The notes: generated by a model from the sequence alone, not told the origin. 64,000 nt of DNA from CAVQJU01 sp963754955 (GCA_963754955.1 CAVWHY010000001.1:744001-808000), one strand, 5' to 3'. Positions 49,340 to 60,701 are shown, counted from the first letter of the stretch. Made by a program: numbers and translations.

Positions 49340-50714
49340 TTAGCGAGCGGTCTTGACGTCGTCGGTGTCGCGCGCGGGGCTGATATAGGGTGACACTAGG
49401 CTTTCGTGGCCGGCGGCGTCCACAGCCGCAACGCCAAACACCAGATCGTCGATGAGCGTGTTCGGCAGCGTCGCTTCGGTGACGTTTCCCACGAGCAGGT
49501 CGTGCTGCCAGTCAGGGCCCCAGGCTTCGCGCCAGAAAATCCGGTACGCCGTCGCGCCCGGAGACGCGGTCCACATCAGGTGGGCATCGTATCCGGACGG
49601 CGCGCGGTTGATGTTGGCCTGACCGCGCTCGTTGAGGACGCCCGGCGCCGCCGGCGCGAGGGCGAGCGTCGCGGCCGCCGCCGCGTTGACTCGCGCGTTC
49701 TGCGCGAGATACGCCGGCCAGAGACCGTCGAACGTGTCGCGCGGGTCGTGCTGCCGGCTGAAATCCTCGCGCGATTCGCGGAACCCGACCGCGGGGAACC
49801 CGTACTGGGTGTAGGCCGAATGGTCGCCCCCGCGCGAGAACCGGTCGGGGCGCGCGAGTGGCCGCACGGTGTGCGACGGCACGTACCGCATCCCCCACCG
49901 CTGCACGAACCGCGCAAGCTCGCGTGACGGGGAGTCCTCCGGCCCGTCCGAGTACACCCGGATCGAGGCGCCATCGATGATGCCGTTGCCGCCCCGGGCG
50001 TTCCCCACGATGTCGTTGTTCAGCACCGCGTCGATGCGGATCCCGAGGTCCCGCGCCTTCTGCGCGTGCAGTTTGGCGCCCATCAAGCCCTGCTCCTCGG
50101 CCACGTGGCACATGAACACCAGCGTCGCGTCGAACTCCAGGCCGCTCTGGCTGAACACGCGCGCCAGCTCGATCGTCAGCGCCGTGCCGCTGCCATCGTC
50201 GTTGACGCCGGCGGCCGGATTGTCGTTCGGCGCGTTCGGATCGGCCGGTTGCGAGACGACGATGCCGTCGCGGCCGCGGTTGCCGGCGTTGCTGCCGCTC
50301 TGTCCGCCATTGATCGCGATCGTGTCGTAGTGGCCGGAAATATAGATGCGTCTGCGGACTGCGGCCGGGCAGGATCGCCATCACGTTCCGGGCTTCCACG
50401 TCGCGCGTGATGCGGCCCTGCGCGGCAATCCGGTAAGTGTCGAAGGAGACCTGAAGCTTCGGGCTGTAACTCTTCAACTCGTCGAAAATCCACTGGCGCG
50501 CGGCGCCGATGCCGCGCGTCGGTGAATCGACCGACGAGAGCGTGTTCCGCGTGCCGAACGTCTCGAGTTTCTTCAACAACGCTACGAGGCGCGGTTCCGA
50601 CACCTGTGCGACGAGCGTCACGACGCGCGGGTCGAGATCCTGGGCCGGTTGAGACGATGCCAGCCGACCGATGCAGCAGAGACACAGCGCGAGCGCGGCG
50701 GCGCGGCGTCTCAA
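49340..50714 (-). CDS. M28-family zinc aminopeptidase (frameshifted)
   Basis: A secreted peptidase of about 457 residues. After a signal peptide (RRRAAALALCLCC), the metal ligands follow: GHYDT, VNDDGSGTA, AEEQGLMGA, NNDIVG and GGDHSAY, the complete M28 set for two zinc ions. A fibronectin-like C-terminal part (~360-450) follows. The frame breaks (+1) near 50345, just before GHYDT. The TTG at 50714 overlaps the stop of the upstream gene (TTGA). It probably trims peptides in the periplasm. Confidence 0.85.
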
Positions 50715-51115
50715 TGCCGGATCCTGAGGTGGTCGAGGTAGTCGCCCGACTCGATGCGCTGGGCTCCGCCGAGGGGCGCGTTGTAGAAGTAGGTCCACGC
50801 AGTCTCCGTGCGGCCGTCCTCGAGCGTGACGGAGGTTTCACTGCGGATGTAGAGGCTGGCGTCAGGCTCGCCGGGGGTGAATCCCTCGATGGCGTCGAGC
50901 TCCCGGAGGACGACGTCGGTGTCAGCCATCCGGTGCAGCTCGCCGCGGACTTTCGTATCGGAGGCGGGAATCGCGCCCGGGTACAAACCCAGGTCGAACA
51001 AAGCGGCGTGGATCCAGCCCCGACCGACAGACGTCAGCTTCGCGTCGATCCGGTCACGGCCTCGACGCTTGAAGCCGCTCATCAGCGTGCCGTAGAAGAA
51101 GACCAGATCGGTCAC
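50711..51115 (-). CDS. Gamma-glutamylcyclotransferase-like protein
   Basis: A 134-residue protein of the GGCT/AIG2 fold. The N-terminal FFYGTLM is the substrate-binding loop, and LDAIEGFTPGEP with YFYN later fits the family. The catalytic Glu is probably in ELDAIEGF. It may act on gamma-glutamyl amines or peptides. The start is GTG. Translation is coupled to the M28 peptidase by TTGA overlap. Confidence 0.8.
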   Translation of the reverse strand: MTDLVFFYGTLMSGFKRRGRDRIDAKLTSVGRGWIHAALFDLGLYPGAIPASDTKVRGELHRMADTDVVLRELDAIEGFTPGEPDASLYIRSETSVTLEDGRTETAWTYFYNAPLGGAQRIESGDYLDHLRIRH

Positions 51116-51135
51116 GATCGGAACGAAATTCTACT

Positions 51136-52197
51136 TTATTCCTTCTTCGGCGGGGGCTTGACCATGGCCGCGTGCAGCGCGTCGAATATCTGGGCCGGCA
51201 CGTCCACGGACAGGGCGACGGTGTTGCCCGTGCCACTGAGCTGAAGCGAATCGACAAACCGCTGATACTCGGGCTTGGCGCTCGTCTGCAGCTTAGCAAG
51301 CGCCAGGAACCCGCGAATGACGTCGCGCAGGTTGTTGGCGGACATTTCGTCGCGCGCCTCCGCGCTCAGCAGCGCCTCGATTCCTCCGTCGATGCGCCCG
51401 CTGACGGCGAACCACGTGATCGGCGGCAGCCTGTCAGCCACGACCTCCGGCAGATGGGCCTGGGCGCGGAGCACGTCGAAGCGGCCGACCGCCCACACAT
51501 TGCCGGTCGCAAGCTTCCGCACGCGTTCCATCAGGGCTTCGTTGGTCAGCGCGCTGGCGCCGCCGCCGTTGTGCAGGTCCACGACGTGCTGCACGAGAGC
51601 GGTCGTGCCCACCGCGACGAGGCCGGTCTCGACGAAACTCAGTGAAAAGGTCTGAGGGGTTCGGGGAATCGGGGGAACACCGGTATCCGCGGACGGGGGG
51701 TCTGCGGGCGCAGCCGATTCGGGCTTCTCTGCCGTGATGAGGCGTTTGCCTTTGTAGACCTCCACGCGCGCCCCGTGCTCGCGCATGAGGCTTTCGATCT
51801 TGATCTCATCGAATCGGCCGCGCGCCAGCACCACAGTGCTGCCCATGTGATTCGTTGCAGTGCTGCCGGAGGCGTCGAAGCTGGCAACCACGCGATCGAT
51901 GTCTGTTTCGATGTTGATGCCGGTTAGTTCCTGAAACTGGCGCCGGCCGTTTTCCTGGGCGTCTGAGGCGATGGACTCGCGGAACCGCTGCCGCAGTTCC
52001 GAGGTCATCACATCGCGGACGTCAGCGTAGGCGACGACGGCGGAGCTGGAAGGCAGATAACGGAGCTCCTCGGGACCGCCGGTGACAAGAAAGGCGCTGG
52101 TGGGAAACCCGAGGTAATAGGCCGTCAAACCCGTGCCGAGGCCGACGCCGACAACGAGCAGCGAAAGAATGACGAAATACCGGGTTCTAACAGTCAT
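51136..52197 (-). CDS. Membrane-anchored protein, unknown
   Basis: A 353-residue protein with one N-terminal helix (YFVILSLLVVGVGLGTGLTA) and a large outside domain. YLPSSSAVVAYADVRDVM and repeated FxVSGR/LSLSF segments recall DUF3352-type proteins that evaluate to beta-rich folds, but the match is weak. A Pro-rich insert lies near 165-185. It is 36 nt behind the ABC permease gene and may belong to that operon. Confidence 0.5.
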   Translation of the reverse strand: MTVRTRYFVILSLLVVGVGLGTGLTAYYLGFPTSAFLVTGGPEELRYLPSSSAVVAYADVRDVMTSELRQRFRESIASDAQENGRRQFQELTGINIETDIDRVVASFDASGSTATNHMGSTVVLARGRFDEIKIESLMREHGARVEVYKGKRLITAEKPESAAPADPPSADTGVPPIPRTPQTFSLSFVETGLVAVGTTALVQHVVDLHNGGGASALTNEALMERVRKLATGNVWAVGRFDVLRAQAHLPEVVADRLPPITWFAVSGRIDGGIEALLSAEARDEMSANNLRDVIRGFLALAKLQTSAKPEYQRFVDSLQLSGTGNTVALSVDVPAQIFDALHAAMVKPPPKKE

Positions 52198-52233
52198 GGA
52201 CGCCCCTCGGTCCTGTAGACGAGCAATACATCC

Positions 52234-53055
52234 CTATTGTTCAAGCACGTACTCCCGATTTTCAACCGCACGCCCGCCGAGCCAGAGCGCAGCCGCGATG
52301 ATGGCGGCGAGGCACACCAAGCTGACCCAGACCGGCGGCAAATCCTGAAACATCCCCAGCAACATGCTCAGCGACGAGTCCTGCGGCATCGCGTGCGGTA
52401 CCAGAGCCTGCAGGTAATAAGCCACAGTCAGCCGCTTGAGGTATCCGGGAATCAGCAAAACCGTCTGCTCCCAGCCGAAGGCGAACACCAGGCCGACGAT
52501 GAGGGGCCTCTTGAGCCAGGCGCCGACAAATGCGAACACTGCCCCGTAAGCGGCGACACCCACCGCAACCATTCCGAGGTCGGCCGCGAGCTGGGGGAAG
52601 GCCTGCCCGATGCTCCCGCCAACGGGAACGATGAGAAAAAAGATGATGATGATCGCCGGCAGCAGCAGGAGCACGACACACGCGAGGTACGCGAGGTACT
52701 TGCCCAGCAGGACGGACGCGCGGGGCACGGGGCGCGTGAACAGGTACGTGATGGTCTTGTCGTCGACTTCGTCGGCCATCAGCGAGGTGCCGTAGAACAC
52801 GCCGAGCACCGGCACGACGAAGCGAACGAAGAGCAGCCACATCACGACGCCGAACAGCGCGGGACCGCCGACCTGCGAGCCGTTGACGATCGGCAGCCAG
52901 CCGGCGAGCGCGAAGATGCGAACGACAACAGCGAGGATGATCGGCGCGCCGACCAGCAGCCCGAGGAAGACCGACCGGCGGGACCACAGCATCTGCCCGA
53001 GCGAGAAGTCGAACACGCGCGCCGCCGACGAGAAGAACGTGGGGCGCGCGCTCAC
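52234..53055 (-). CDS. ABC-2 transporter permease
   Basis: A 273-residue protein with six predicted helices, including FLGLLVGAPIILAVVV, VVLLLLPAIIIIFFLIV and the C-terminal VSLVCLAAIIAAALWLG. ADEVDDKTITYLFTRPVPR is the family's coupling segment. It is the last of four overlapping ABC genes and pairs with the ATPase just upstream (4-nt overlap). Substrate unknown; ABC-2 systems often export lipids, polysaccharides or drugs. Confidence 0.82.
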   Translation of the reverse strand: MSARPTFFSSAARVFDFSLGQMLWSRRSVFLGLLVGAPIILAVVVRIFALAGWLPIVNGSQVGGPALFGVVMWLLFVRFVVPVLGVFYGTSLMADEVDDKTITYLFTRPVPRASVLLGKYLAYLACVVLLLLPAIIIIFFLIVPVGGSIGQAFPQLAADLGMVAVGVAAYGAVFAFVGAWLKRPLIVGLVFAFGWEQTVLLIPGYLKRLTVAYYLQALVPHAMPQDSSLSMLLGMFQDLPPVWVSLVCLAAIIAAALWLGGRAVENREYVLEQ

Positions 53056-53987
53056 GATTTCACCAGGTACTGGAAGACGGCCTGGAGATTGTCGTCGGGC
53101 GACGTCACCTCGTGAATGACGCCGAGCTCGCCCGAGGCGGCCAGTTCCGTCAGCTGCGCGTAGAAGACGTCGGGCCGGCCCGTCTGCACGACGACCGCAC
53201 CTTCCTCGAAGCGCAGGCTCAGCACGTGATCGTCGGCCAGAAACCGCCGCGCCAGCTCACGGGTTTCGTCGGCCTTCACATAGACGGTGTGCGGGTGCTC
53301 GTCGATCAGGTCGCGAATCTGGTGCACGTTGCCTTCGGCGAGGATGCGGCCCTGGTTGATCAGCACGATATCCGGCGTCATCGATTCGATTTCGTGCAGG
53401 ATGTGGCTCGAGACCAGCACGCTCTTGCCTGCCCGGCCCCAGTCCTTGATCAGGCGGATCATCTTCCGGCGCACGAGCGGATCCATGCCCGACAGCGGCT
53501 CGTCGAGGATGAGCAGCTCGGGATCGTGCGCGATGGCCTGCGCCAGCTTCACGCGCTGGCGCATGCCCTTGCTGTAGGCGGCAATCCGTTTGCCGGACAC
53601 GTCGCTCAATCCGACGGTTTCGAGCGCGCGGACAGCCATGTCGCGCGACGCCGCCTCGCCGAGCCCGTTCAGGCTGACGAGCGCGGTCACCCACTCGAGA
53701 CCTGTCATTCGCTCGTAGAACGCGTCCTGTTCCGGACAGAAGCCGATGCGGCTGTAGATCGGCGCGTTCTGCCAGATCGGCTCGCCGAGCACTGTCACCA
53801 CGCCCTTGCTGGGCTTCAGCTGGCCGGTGATGAGCTTCATCAGCGTGGACTTCCCGGCGCCGTTCGGTCCCAGGAGGCCCGTGATGCCCCGCTGCACCTT
53901 CAGCACGACGTCGTTGAGACCGATGACCTGGCCGTACCACTTCGAAACGTGCTCGGCACCAATAATGACGTCAGCCGCGTCCGTCAC
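53052..53987 (-). CDS. ABC transporter ATP-binding protein
   Basis: A 311-residue ATPase: Walker A GPNGAGKS, Q-loop CPEQDAFYE, signature YSKGMRQ (a variant of LSGGQ, usual in ABC-2 exporters), Walker B LLILDEP and H-loop SHILHE. The C-terminal ~80 residues form an extra domain. The GTG at 53987 overlaps the upstream permease stop. It powers the permease encoded at 52234. Confidence 0.92.
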   Translation of the reverse strand: MTDAADVIIGAEHVSKWYGQVIGLNDVVLKVQRGITGLLGPNGAGKSTLMKLITGQLKPSKGVVTVLGEPIWQNAPIYSRIGFCPEQDAFYERMTGLEWVTALVSLNGLGEAASRDMAVRALETVGLSDVSGKRIAAYSKGMRQRVKLAQAIAHDPELLILDEPLSGMDPLVRRKMIRLIKDWGRAGKSVLVSSHILHEIESMTPDIVLINQGRILAEGNVHQIRDLIDEHPHTVYVKADETRELARRFLADDHVLSLRFEEGAVVVQTGRPDVFYAQLTELAASGELGVIHEVTSPDDNLQAVFQYLVKS

Positions 53988-54821
53988 GCCACGATCTCCA
54001 CACCGCGGACCCGGCGCTCGAGCACGAGAGCCGACGCCGCGATCAACACCACGACCATCAGCAGCGAGACTGGCCACGGCGTCTGGAAGTGGAGCGGCAC
54101 CCGGAAGATCACATCGCCCAGCTGGGTGAGGTTGTTGCCGAACGCCACCCAGGAAAGGCGGGTACTGCCGGTGATGAACCGCAGCACGTTGTACAAGGCC
54201 AGGCTGAAGAAAATCAGGCCCGTGTACATGATGCCGACGAAGCGGCTGTTCGTGGAGAGCGACGACAGCGCCAGCATCGCGGTCGAGGTCATCGCGACCT
54301 CGATGGCGGCATACAGAGTGATCGCTGGAAACAGGTACGCGTTGGCCTTCAGGAACTCGAAGTTACCGGCGAACACGACCTGGACGCCGAGCAGCAGAAT
54401 GGCCGGCACCCACGTGATGAACAGGAGGAACGACGGCGAGGATCCCGAGCTTTCCGAAGATGTACTCGGCGCGCGTGAGCGGCTTCGCGAGATAGATCTG
54501 CAGCGCGTTGACGCGCCGGTCCTGCGCAATCAGCCTCGAGCCCAGCGTGACCGTGAGGATGTAGACGAAGATGTCCTGCTTGTCGAAGAAGTCCCTGAAG
54601 GTGTCCGCTTTCGGCGCGATGACGGCGGCCTGGGAAAAATTCGCGGCGATGTAGAACTGGACCGCCCGCACCAGGAACTGCAGCCACGCGGCGGCCAGCA
54701 GCACGATGAACTTGCGGTCGCCGAGCATCGTGCGGATGCCGGTCTTCATGATGACGAGCCACGCCCGCCCGCCCGCCTTGCCGCCGCGGTAGCGCCGGTA
54801 TCCCTGGTCGTGGATGGGCAT
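53984..54821 (-). CDS. ABC-2 transporter permease (frameshifted)
   Basis: The first block (QGYRRYRGGK, FIVLLAAAWLQFLVRAVQFY, QDRRVNALQIYLAKPLTR) and the second (FLLFITWVPAILLLGVQVVF, further helices) join at an extra base near 54440. Together they form six or so helices and about 278 residues. It pairs with the ATPase encoded 4 nt upstream and resembles the other permease only in general form. Confidence 0.8.
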
Positions 54822-54825
54822 GTGC

Positions 54826-55759
<934 letters not shown>

Positions 55760-55800
55760 ACGTCAGTGTTATACGGACGAAAGCCCGGAAAAGGTCCGCA

Positions 55801-56364
55801 CTAGCGCGATCCCCTCAGACCGAGCGCGTCGGCCCGTTCGCGCATGAAGCCGATGACGTTGGCGATGTGCTCATCGAGCGGCAGCCCCAGAATCTCCGCG
55901 CCGCCGCGCAGGTCCTCACGCTTGACGGCGCGCGCGAACGCCTTGTCTTTCATCCGCTTCACCACCGAAGCCGCCTCGAGGTCGAGCACGCTCTTGCTCG
56001 GCCTGACGAGCGCGGCCGCCGTGATGAAGCCGGCCATTTCGTCACAGGCCCAGAGCGTTTTTTCCAGGCGGCTCTCGCGCGGAACGCCGCTGTAGTCGGC
56101 GTGCGACAGGATCGCCCGCGTCACCCACTCAGGATAGCCCTTCTCCCGCAGGATCTCGCAGCCGCGAAACGGATGATCGTCGAGCGACGGCCACCGCTCG
56201 TAGTCGAAGTCGTGGAGCAGACCGACCACGCCCCAGCCTTCTTCGTCCTCCCCGAACAGCCGCGCGTACCCGCGCAAGGCCGCCTCCACTGCCATCGCGT
56301 GCTTCAGCAGGCTGTCGCTCTTCGTGTACTCCGTCAGCAGCTGCCAGGCCTCGTCCCGATTCAT
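55801..56364 (-). CDS. HD-domain hydrolase
   Basis: A 187-residue soluble protein with the HD ligands: His22 (LLKHAMAVE), His51-Asp52 (LLHDFDYER), His64 (DDHPFRG) and His88 (LSHADYSG). This is the short HDIG form, which hydrolyses phosphate esters of nucleotides or signalling molecules. The substrate is not known. Its start lies only 18 nt from the divergent permease start. Confidence 0.85.
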   Translation of the reverse strand: MNRDEAWQLLTEYTKSDSLLKHAMAVEAALRGYARLFGEDEEGWGVVGLLHDFDYERWPSLDDHPFRGCEILREKGYPEWVTRAILSHADYSGVPRESRLEKTLWACDEMAGFITAAALVRPSKSVLDLEAASVVKRMKDKAFARAVKREDLRGGAEILGLPLDEHIANVIGFMRERADALGLRGSR

Positions 56365-56382
56365 GTAAGCTGAGGCATCTTA

Positions 56383-57843
56383 ATGCAGCTCGATACCGAA
56401 TTCACACGCGGCCTCGGCCTCTTCGACGCCACCATGGTCGTCGTCGGCTCGATGGTCGGGTCCGGCATCTTCATCGTGTCCGCCGACATGGCACGGAACG
56501 TCGGCGCACCGGGATGGCTGCTTGCCGCGTGGGTCGTGGCCGGCGTGCTGACGGTGGTCGGCGCGCTGTCCTACGGCGAACTGGCCGCGATGATGCCGCG
56601 CGCCGGCGGCCAGTACGTCTACCTGCGCGAGGCCTTTTCGCCGCTGTGGGGATTCCTGTACGGATGGACGCTGTTCCTGGTCATCCAGACCGGCACGATC
56701 GCGGCCGTCGCCGTCGGGTTTGCGCGCTACTCCGGCGTGCTGTGGCCGTGGATCGCCGAGGATCACTATCTGGTGGCGCCCGTGCACCTCAGCGCCGGCT
56801 ACGCGCTCTCGCTCTCGACGGCGCAGCTCGTCGGCGTCCTGCTCATCGGCCTGCTGACGTGGACGAACACGCGCGGCCTCGAATACGGCCGCATCGTCCA
56901 GAACGTTTTCACCACCACAAAAACCGGCGCGGTGGTCGGGCTGGTGGCCGTCGGCCTGATCCTCGGCTGGAACCACGACGCGGTGGCCGACAACTTCGGC
57001 CAGTTCTGGACGCGGCGGGGATTCTCCGACATCACGCCGGGTGTCTCGGCGGCCACCACCTTCGGGTTGTTCGTCGCGATCTGCGTTTCGCAGACCGGAT
57101 CGCTCTTCTCGGCTGACGCGTGGAACAACATCACGTTCACGGCGGGCGAAGTGCGGGAGCCGCGGCGGAACGTGCCGCTGTCGCTCGCCCTTGGGACCTC
57201 GATCGTCATCGGCCTGTACCTGCTCGCGAACATCGCGTATCTCGTCACGCTGCCGTTTGCCGCCGTGCAGCACGCGCCGTCGGACCGCGTGGCGACGGCG
57301 ACGCTCGAGGCGGTCTTTCCCGGGGCCGGCGCCATCATCATGGCCATCGGGATCATGATTTCGACCTTCGGGTGCAACAACGGGCTGATCCTCGCCGGCG
57401 CCCGCGCGTACTACGCGATGGCGCGCGACGGCCTGTTCTTCACGGCTGCCGGCCGACTGAATCGCGCGCGGGTGCCGGCCTGGGCGCTGGTGCTGCAGGG
57501 CGTCTGGGCGGCTATCCTCGTCCTGCCGCGAACCTACGACGCAGCGTCCCGGACGTACGGCAATCTCTACAGCAACCTGCTGGACTACGTGATCTCCGCC
57601 GCGCTGATTTTCTACATCCTGACAATCGCCGGCGTCTTTCGCCTGCGACGAACGCGGCCGGACGCCGAGCGGCCATACCGGGCGTTCGGCTACCCGGTCG
57701 TGCCGGCGCTGTACATCGTCGGAGCCGCGACGATCCTGCTGATGCTCTTCGTCTACCGGACGTCCACGACGTGGCCGGGGCTGGTCATCGTGCTGCTCGG
57801 CGTGCCGGTCTATTTCGCGTGGCGCCCGCGCGCCCGGGACTGA
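56383..57843 (+). CDS. APC-family amino acid permease
   Basis: A 486-residue protein with 12 helices. Helix 1 carries the substrate motif GSMVGSGIFI, and YGELAAMMPRAGGQYVYLRE follows in helix 2-3. Helix 6 (FVAICVSQTGSLFSADAWN) suits an LAT-like or serine/threonine exchanger. It moves amino acids with protons or by exchange at the inner membrane. Directly 18 nt from the HD gene's start, so its promoter must overlap that gene. Confidence 0.9.
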   Translation: MQLDTEFTRGLGLFDATMVVVGSMVGSGIFIVSADMARNVGAPGWLLAAWVVAGVLTVVGALSYGELAAMMPRAGGQYVYLREAFSPLWGFLYGWTLFLVIQTGTIAAVAVGFARYSGVLWPWIAEDHYLVAPVHLSAGYALSLSTAQLVGVLLIGLLTWTNTRGLEYGRIVQNVFTTTKTGAVVGLVAVGLILGWNHDAVADNFGQFWTRRGFSDITPGVSAATTFGLFVAICVSQTGSLFSADAWNNITFTAGEVREPRRNVPLSLALGTSIVIGLYLLANIAYLVTLPFAAVQHAPSDRVATATLEAVFPGAGAIIMAIGIMISTFGCNNGLILAGARAYYAMARDGLFFTAAGRLNRARVPAWALVLQGVWAAILVLPRTYDAASRTYGNLYSNLLDYVISAALIFYILTIAGVFRLRRTRPDAERPYRAFGYPVVPALYIVGAATILLMLFVYRTSTTWPGLVIVLLGVPVYFAWRPRARD

Positions 57844-57847
57844 CGCG

Positions 57848-58300
57848 TCACCAGACGACGGGCCGATCGCCGGCATCGAAACCGCGAAGAACCCCCTTGC
57901 GAATCACGGCCGCGGTCACGTCGGCCACGGCGTAGCGCGCCAGGCCATCGAGCGGCACCCATTCCGCCGCATCGGCATCGGACGCGCCGCACAGGATGCC
58001 GCCCAGCGGCCGGCAGACGAAGTCCACCAGCACGAAGTGATGTTCCACGCGGCCGTCCGCGTCGCGCATGATCCGGTCGAGCACTTCGACGATCGGGCCT
58101 ACGTGCACGTCGAGGCCGGTTTCCTCGCGGACTTCGCGCGCGATCGCCTGCTCGAGCGTCTCGCCGAGCTCCACGCCTCCGCCCGGCAGGCTCCACTGCC
58201 CCTTGAGCGGCTCGTGCGCGCGCCTGATGAGGAGTACCCGACCCGCGTCGATGACGACTGCCCCGACACCAACGATCGGCCGCTGCGGGTACGACCTCAC
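57848..58300 (-). CDS. Nudix hydrolase
   Basis: A 150-residue enzyme. The Nudix box spans residues 41-63 and includes the metal-binding REVREE. It follows VGVGAVVIDAGRVLLIRR. The short form suits an (d)NTP or ADP-ribose-type pyrophosphatase; the exact substrate cannot be told. The ATG overlaps the stop of the VWFA gene, making it the last gene of a five-gene operon. Confidence 0.9.
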   Translation of the reverse strand: MRSYPQRPIVGVGAVVIDAGRVLLIRRAHEPLKGQWSLPGGGVELGETLEQAIAREVREETGLDVHVGPIVEVLDRIMRDADGRVEHHFVLVDFVCRPLGGILCGASDADAAEWVPLDGLARYAVADVTAAVIRKGVLRGFDAGDRPVVW

Positions 58301-59235
58301 GACGACTGCACGCCGCGCAGCCGCCGGGCCCGCAGGTGCAGCCCGCGCTTGTTGACCTTGACGTCGATCGCATGCGTTTCCTTGGAAGACGCCGACGCAG
58401 ACGCTGACGGGGCCGGCCAGTAGCCCAGCAGGTAGTACGTGCCCGTGTCGCGGCGCACGATGTCGATCACCCGCCCGATGTCGTTCGTATTCCTGAACGC
58501 CTCACCGCCCGTGATCTCGGAGATGGAATCCCGTGAGAGCTCGCCGCGATTGGACAGGCCGTTCGGCATCAGCGAGTAAACGCTGGCGTTCGCGCGCGCC
58601 GCGGCACCGATCGCGTCCACCCAGTACCTCCAGATGAGGCTGCCCCGCCCGGTCGACGGCTCGACGACGCTGCAGATGGACGCGACCCCGATGCACACGA
58701 GCGCCTTGCGGCGATGCTCGATGGGCTCGAGCGTCCGCGAGACCTTGGCGACGCCGCGCAGAGCGTTCTCGATCGTCTCGCGGCCGAAGAACGGCAGCGC
58801 GTCCGATCGGTATTCGGAGATCCTGAGCAACGCTTCCAGGCGATCGCCGAACGCCTCGTCGCGGCGGTTGTTCAGGCGCACGACGCTGAACTCGTCCGGC
58901 GCGGCCATGCGCGAGACGAACATCCGCGCGATCGTCTGAATCGGCAGCGTGTTGCCAGGGCCGACACCGCTGTCGTCGAGCAGCAGCACGATCGATCGCT
59001 GGGGAGGCCGTCCGCCCGGGACGTCGGCGACGGCGTCGAAGGTCTTCAGTTCGACGGAGTGACCATCCTCTTTGACCTGAAAGTCCTCCTGCTTCAGGCC
59101 GGGCACCGGGCGGTTATCGTCGTCGAGGACGACGACGTCCAGCTCGACGAGGTACTGCGCCTGCTCCTGCGACGCGACGATCCGCGCCGCTATCGCACCC
59201 AGCACGAGCGCCGCGACCGCGACCTGCCGCCGCAT
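58297..59235 (-). CDS. VWFA-related Acidobacteriota-type secreted protein
   Basis: A 312-residue exported protein (signal peptide 1-22). VELDVVVLDDDNRPVPGL and EDFQVKEDG open the domain, RSIVLLLDDSG is the MIDAS-like strand, and TYYLLGYWP closes it. This is the VWFA-related domain that is strongly expanded in Acidobacteriota, and it is the best lineage marker here. The MIDAS is incomplete (DDSGV), so metal binding is unsure. Its ATG overlaps the yjbQ stop (TGATG). Confidence 0.88.
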   Translation of the reverse strand: MRRQVAVAALVLGAIAARIVASQEQAQYLVELDVVVLDDDNRPVPGLKQEDFQVKEDGHSVELKTFDAVADVPGGRPPQRSIVLLLDDSGVGPGNTLPIQTIARMFVSRMAAPDEFSVVRLNNRRDEAFGDRLEALLRISEYRSDALPFFGRETIENALRGVAKVSRTLEPIEHRRKALVCIGVASICSVVEPSTGRGSLIWRYWVDAIGAAARANASVYSLMPNGLSNRGELSRDSISEITGGEAFRNTNDIGRVIDIVRRDTGTYYLLGYWPAPSASASASSKETHAIDVKVNKRGLHLRARRLRGVQSS

Positions 59236-59648
59236 CAGAGTCCCATCACCTTCACGACGACGCGTTTCTTGCGCCGGCCGTCGAACTCCGCGTAGAACAG
59301 CTGTTCCCAGGGGCCCAGATCGAGCACACCGGCCGTGATCGGCAGCACGACCTGGTGTCCCATGATCGTTCTCTTCAGGTGCGCGTCCGCGTTGTCCTCG
59401 CCGGTCTGATGGTGGCGATAGCCCGGATCAGCGGGCGCCAGCTTCTCGAGCCACGCCTCGAAGTCGTGCAGCAGGCCATCTTCCCAGTCGTTCACGAACA
59501 CTCCCGCGGTGATGTGCATCGCCGAGACGAGCACCGTGCCTTCCCTGACACCGCTGGCTTTCACGATGGCCGCCACATCGTCGGTGATGCGGACGAATTC
59601 GCGGCGCTGCTTCGTGTTGAACCACAGGTAGTCGGTGTGGACTTTCAT
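59235..59648 (-). CDS. yjbQ: YjbQ/UPF0047-family protein
   Basis: A 137-residue protein with HITAGVFVNDWEDGLLHDF and YRHHQTGEDNADAHLKR, the conserved His/Asp metal site of UPF0047. TIMGHQVVLPI and LGPWEQLFYAEFDG complete the family pattern. Some members show thiamin-phosphate-synthase-like activity in complementation; the real role is uncertain. Its ATG overlaps the tsaD stop. Confidence 0.92.
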   Translation of the reverse strand: MKVHTDYLWFNTKQRREFVRITDDVAAIVKASGVREGTVLVSAMHITAGVFVNDWEDGLLHDFEAWLEKLAPADPGYRHHQTGEDNADAHLKRTIMGHQVVLPITAGVLDLGPWEQLFYAEFDGRRKKRVVVKVMGL

Positions 59649-60698
59649 AGCGCCAGCGCCGGATCGGCGTTGAGGTCGTCCGGAGCGAACAATCCGGCCG
59701 CCATGCGGCGCAGCCCGGCTGCCGCGATCATCGCCGCATTGTCGGTCGACAGCGCAAGGCTGGGGAGAAACGTCGGCATTTCGCGCTGTTCGCCGTGAAA
59801 CGTGAGCTCGGCCCGCAGCCGGCTGTTGGCGGACACGCCGCCCGCGACGCCGATGCCCTTCGCCCCGTGCCGGCTCGCAGCCTCGAACGCCCGATCCACC
59901 AGCGTCGTCACGATGACGCGCTGAAAGCTGGCGCAGATGTCGGCGATCTCCTGTTCCGCCAGCGCTCCGTGTTCCTGCCGCTCGCGGACGAGTCGCAGCA
60001 CGGCCGTCTTGAGGCCGCTGAAGCTGAAGTCGAGATCGCCTTTGAGGTGGGGCGCGTTGCGGTCGGCGTGCGTGAGCCGCGTACCGGGCAGGCGGACGGC
60101 GCGGTCGTTTCCGGTGCGCGCCAGCCGATCGACGATCGGTCCGCCCGGATAACCGAGGCCCAGAAGCTTCGCGACCTTGTCGTAGGCTTCGCCGGCGGCG
60201 TCGTCTCGCGTGCGGCTCAGCAGCTCGTAGCGGCCGGGCGTCTCGACGAGGTACAGGCTCGTATGCCCGCCCGACACGACAAGGACGATGGCCGGCAGCG
60301 GCAGCTCGCCGTTCTGGAGCACGAGCGATTCGATGTGGCCGGCGAGGTGATGGGCGGCAATCAGGCGGCAGGCCGGCCGCGGCGGCGGCGGCCTTCGCAA
60401 ACGAGACGCCCACGAGCAGCGATCCGACCAGCCCCGGCCCCTGCGTGACGGCGATGGCGCCGAGATCGCTCCACGTCGAGGACGCGTCGGACAGCGCGCG
60501 CTCGACGACGCCGCAGATGTCGCGGATGTGCTGCCGCGACGCCAGTTCGGGGACCACGCCGCCCCAGTCCCGGTGGATCGCGATCTGGGAGGCGACGACG
60601 TTCGAGCGGATCGCCCAGGGACGTGCCGGATCGCCCGTTTCTTCAACGACGGCGGCCGACGTTTCGTCGCAGGAGGTCTCGATGCCGAGGATTCGCAT
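59645..60698 (-). CDS. tsaD: tRNA N6-threonylcarbamoyladenosine transferase (frameshifted)
   Basis: The N-terminus GIETSCDETSAAVVEE and QGPGLVGSLLVGVSFAKA read in one frame; after an extra C near 60375, LIAAHHLAGHIES (metal-binding His117 and His121), LVVSGGHTSL and STDNAAMIAAAG follow in the next. The total is about 350 residues, normal for TsaD. It puts the t6A modification on ANN-decoding tRNAs and is near-universal, so the break is almost surely a sequence error. It sits 3 nt behind mtnA. Confidence 0.95.
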
Positions 60699-60701
60699 CC
60701 G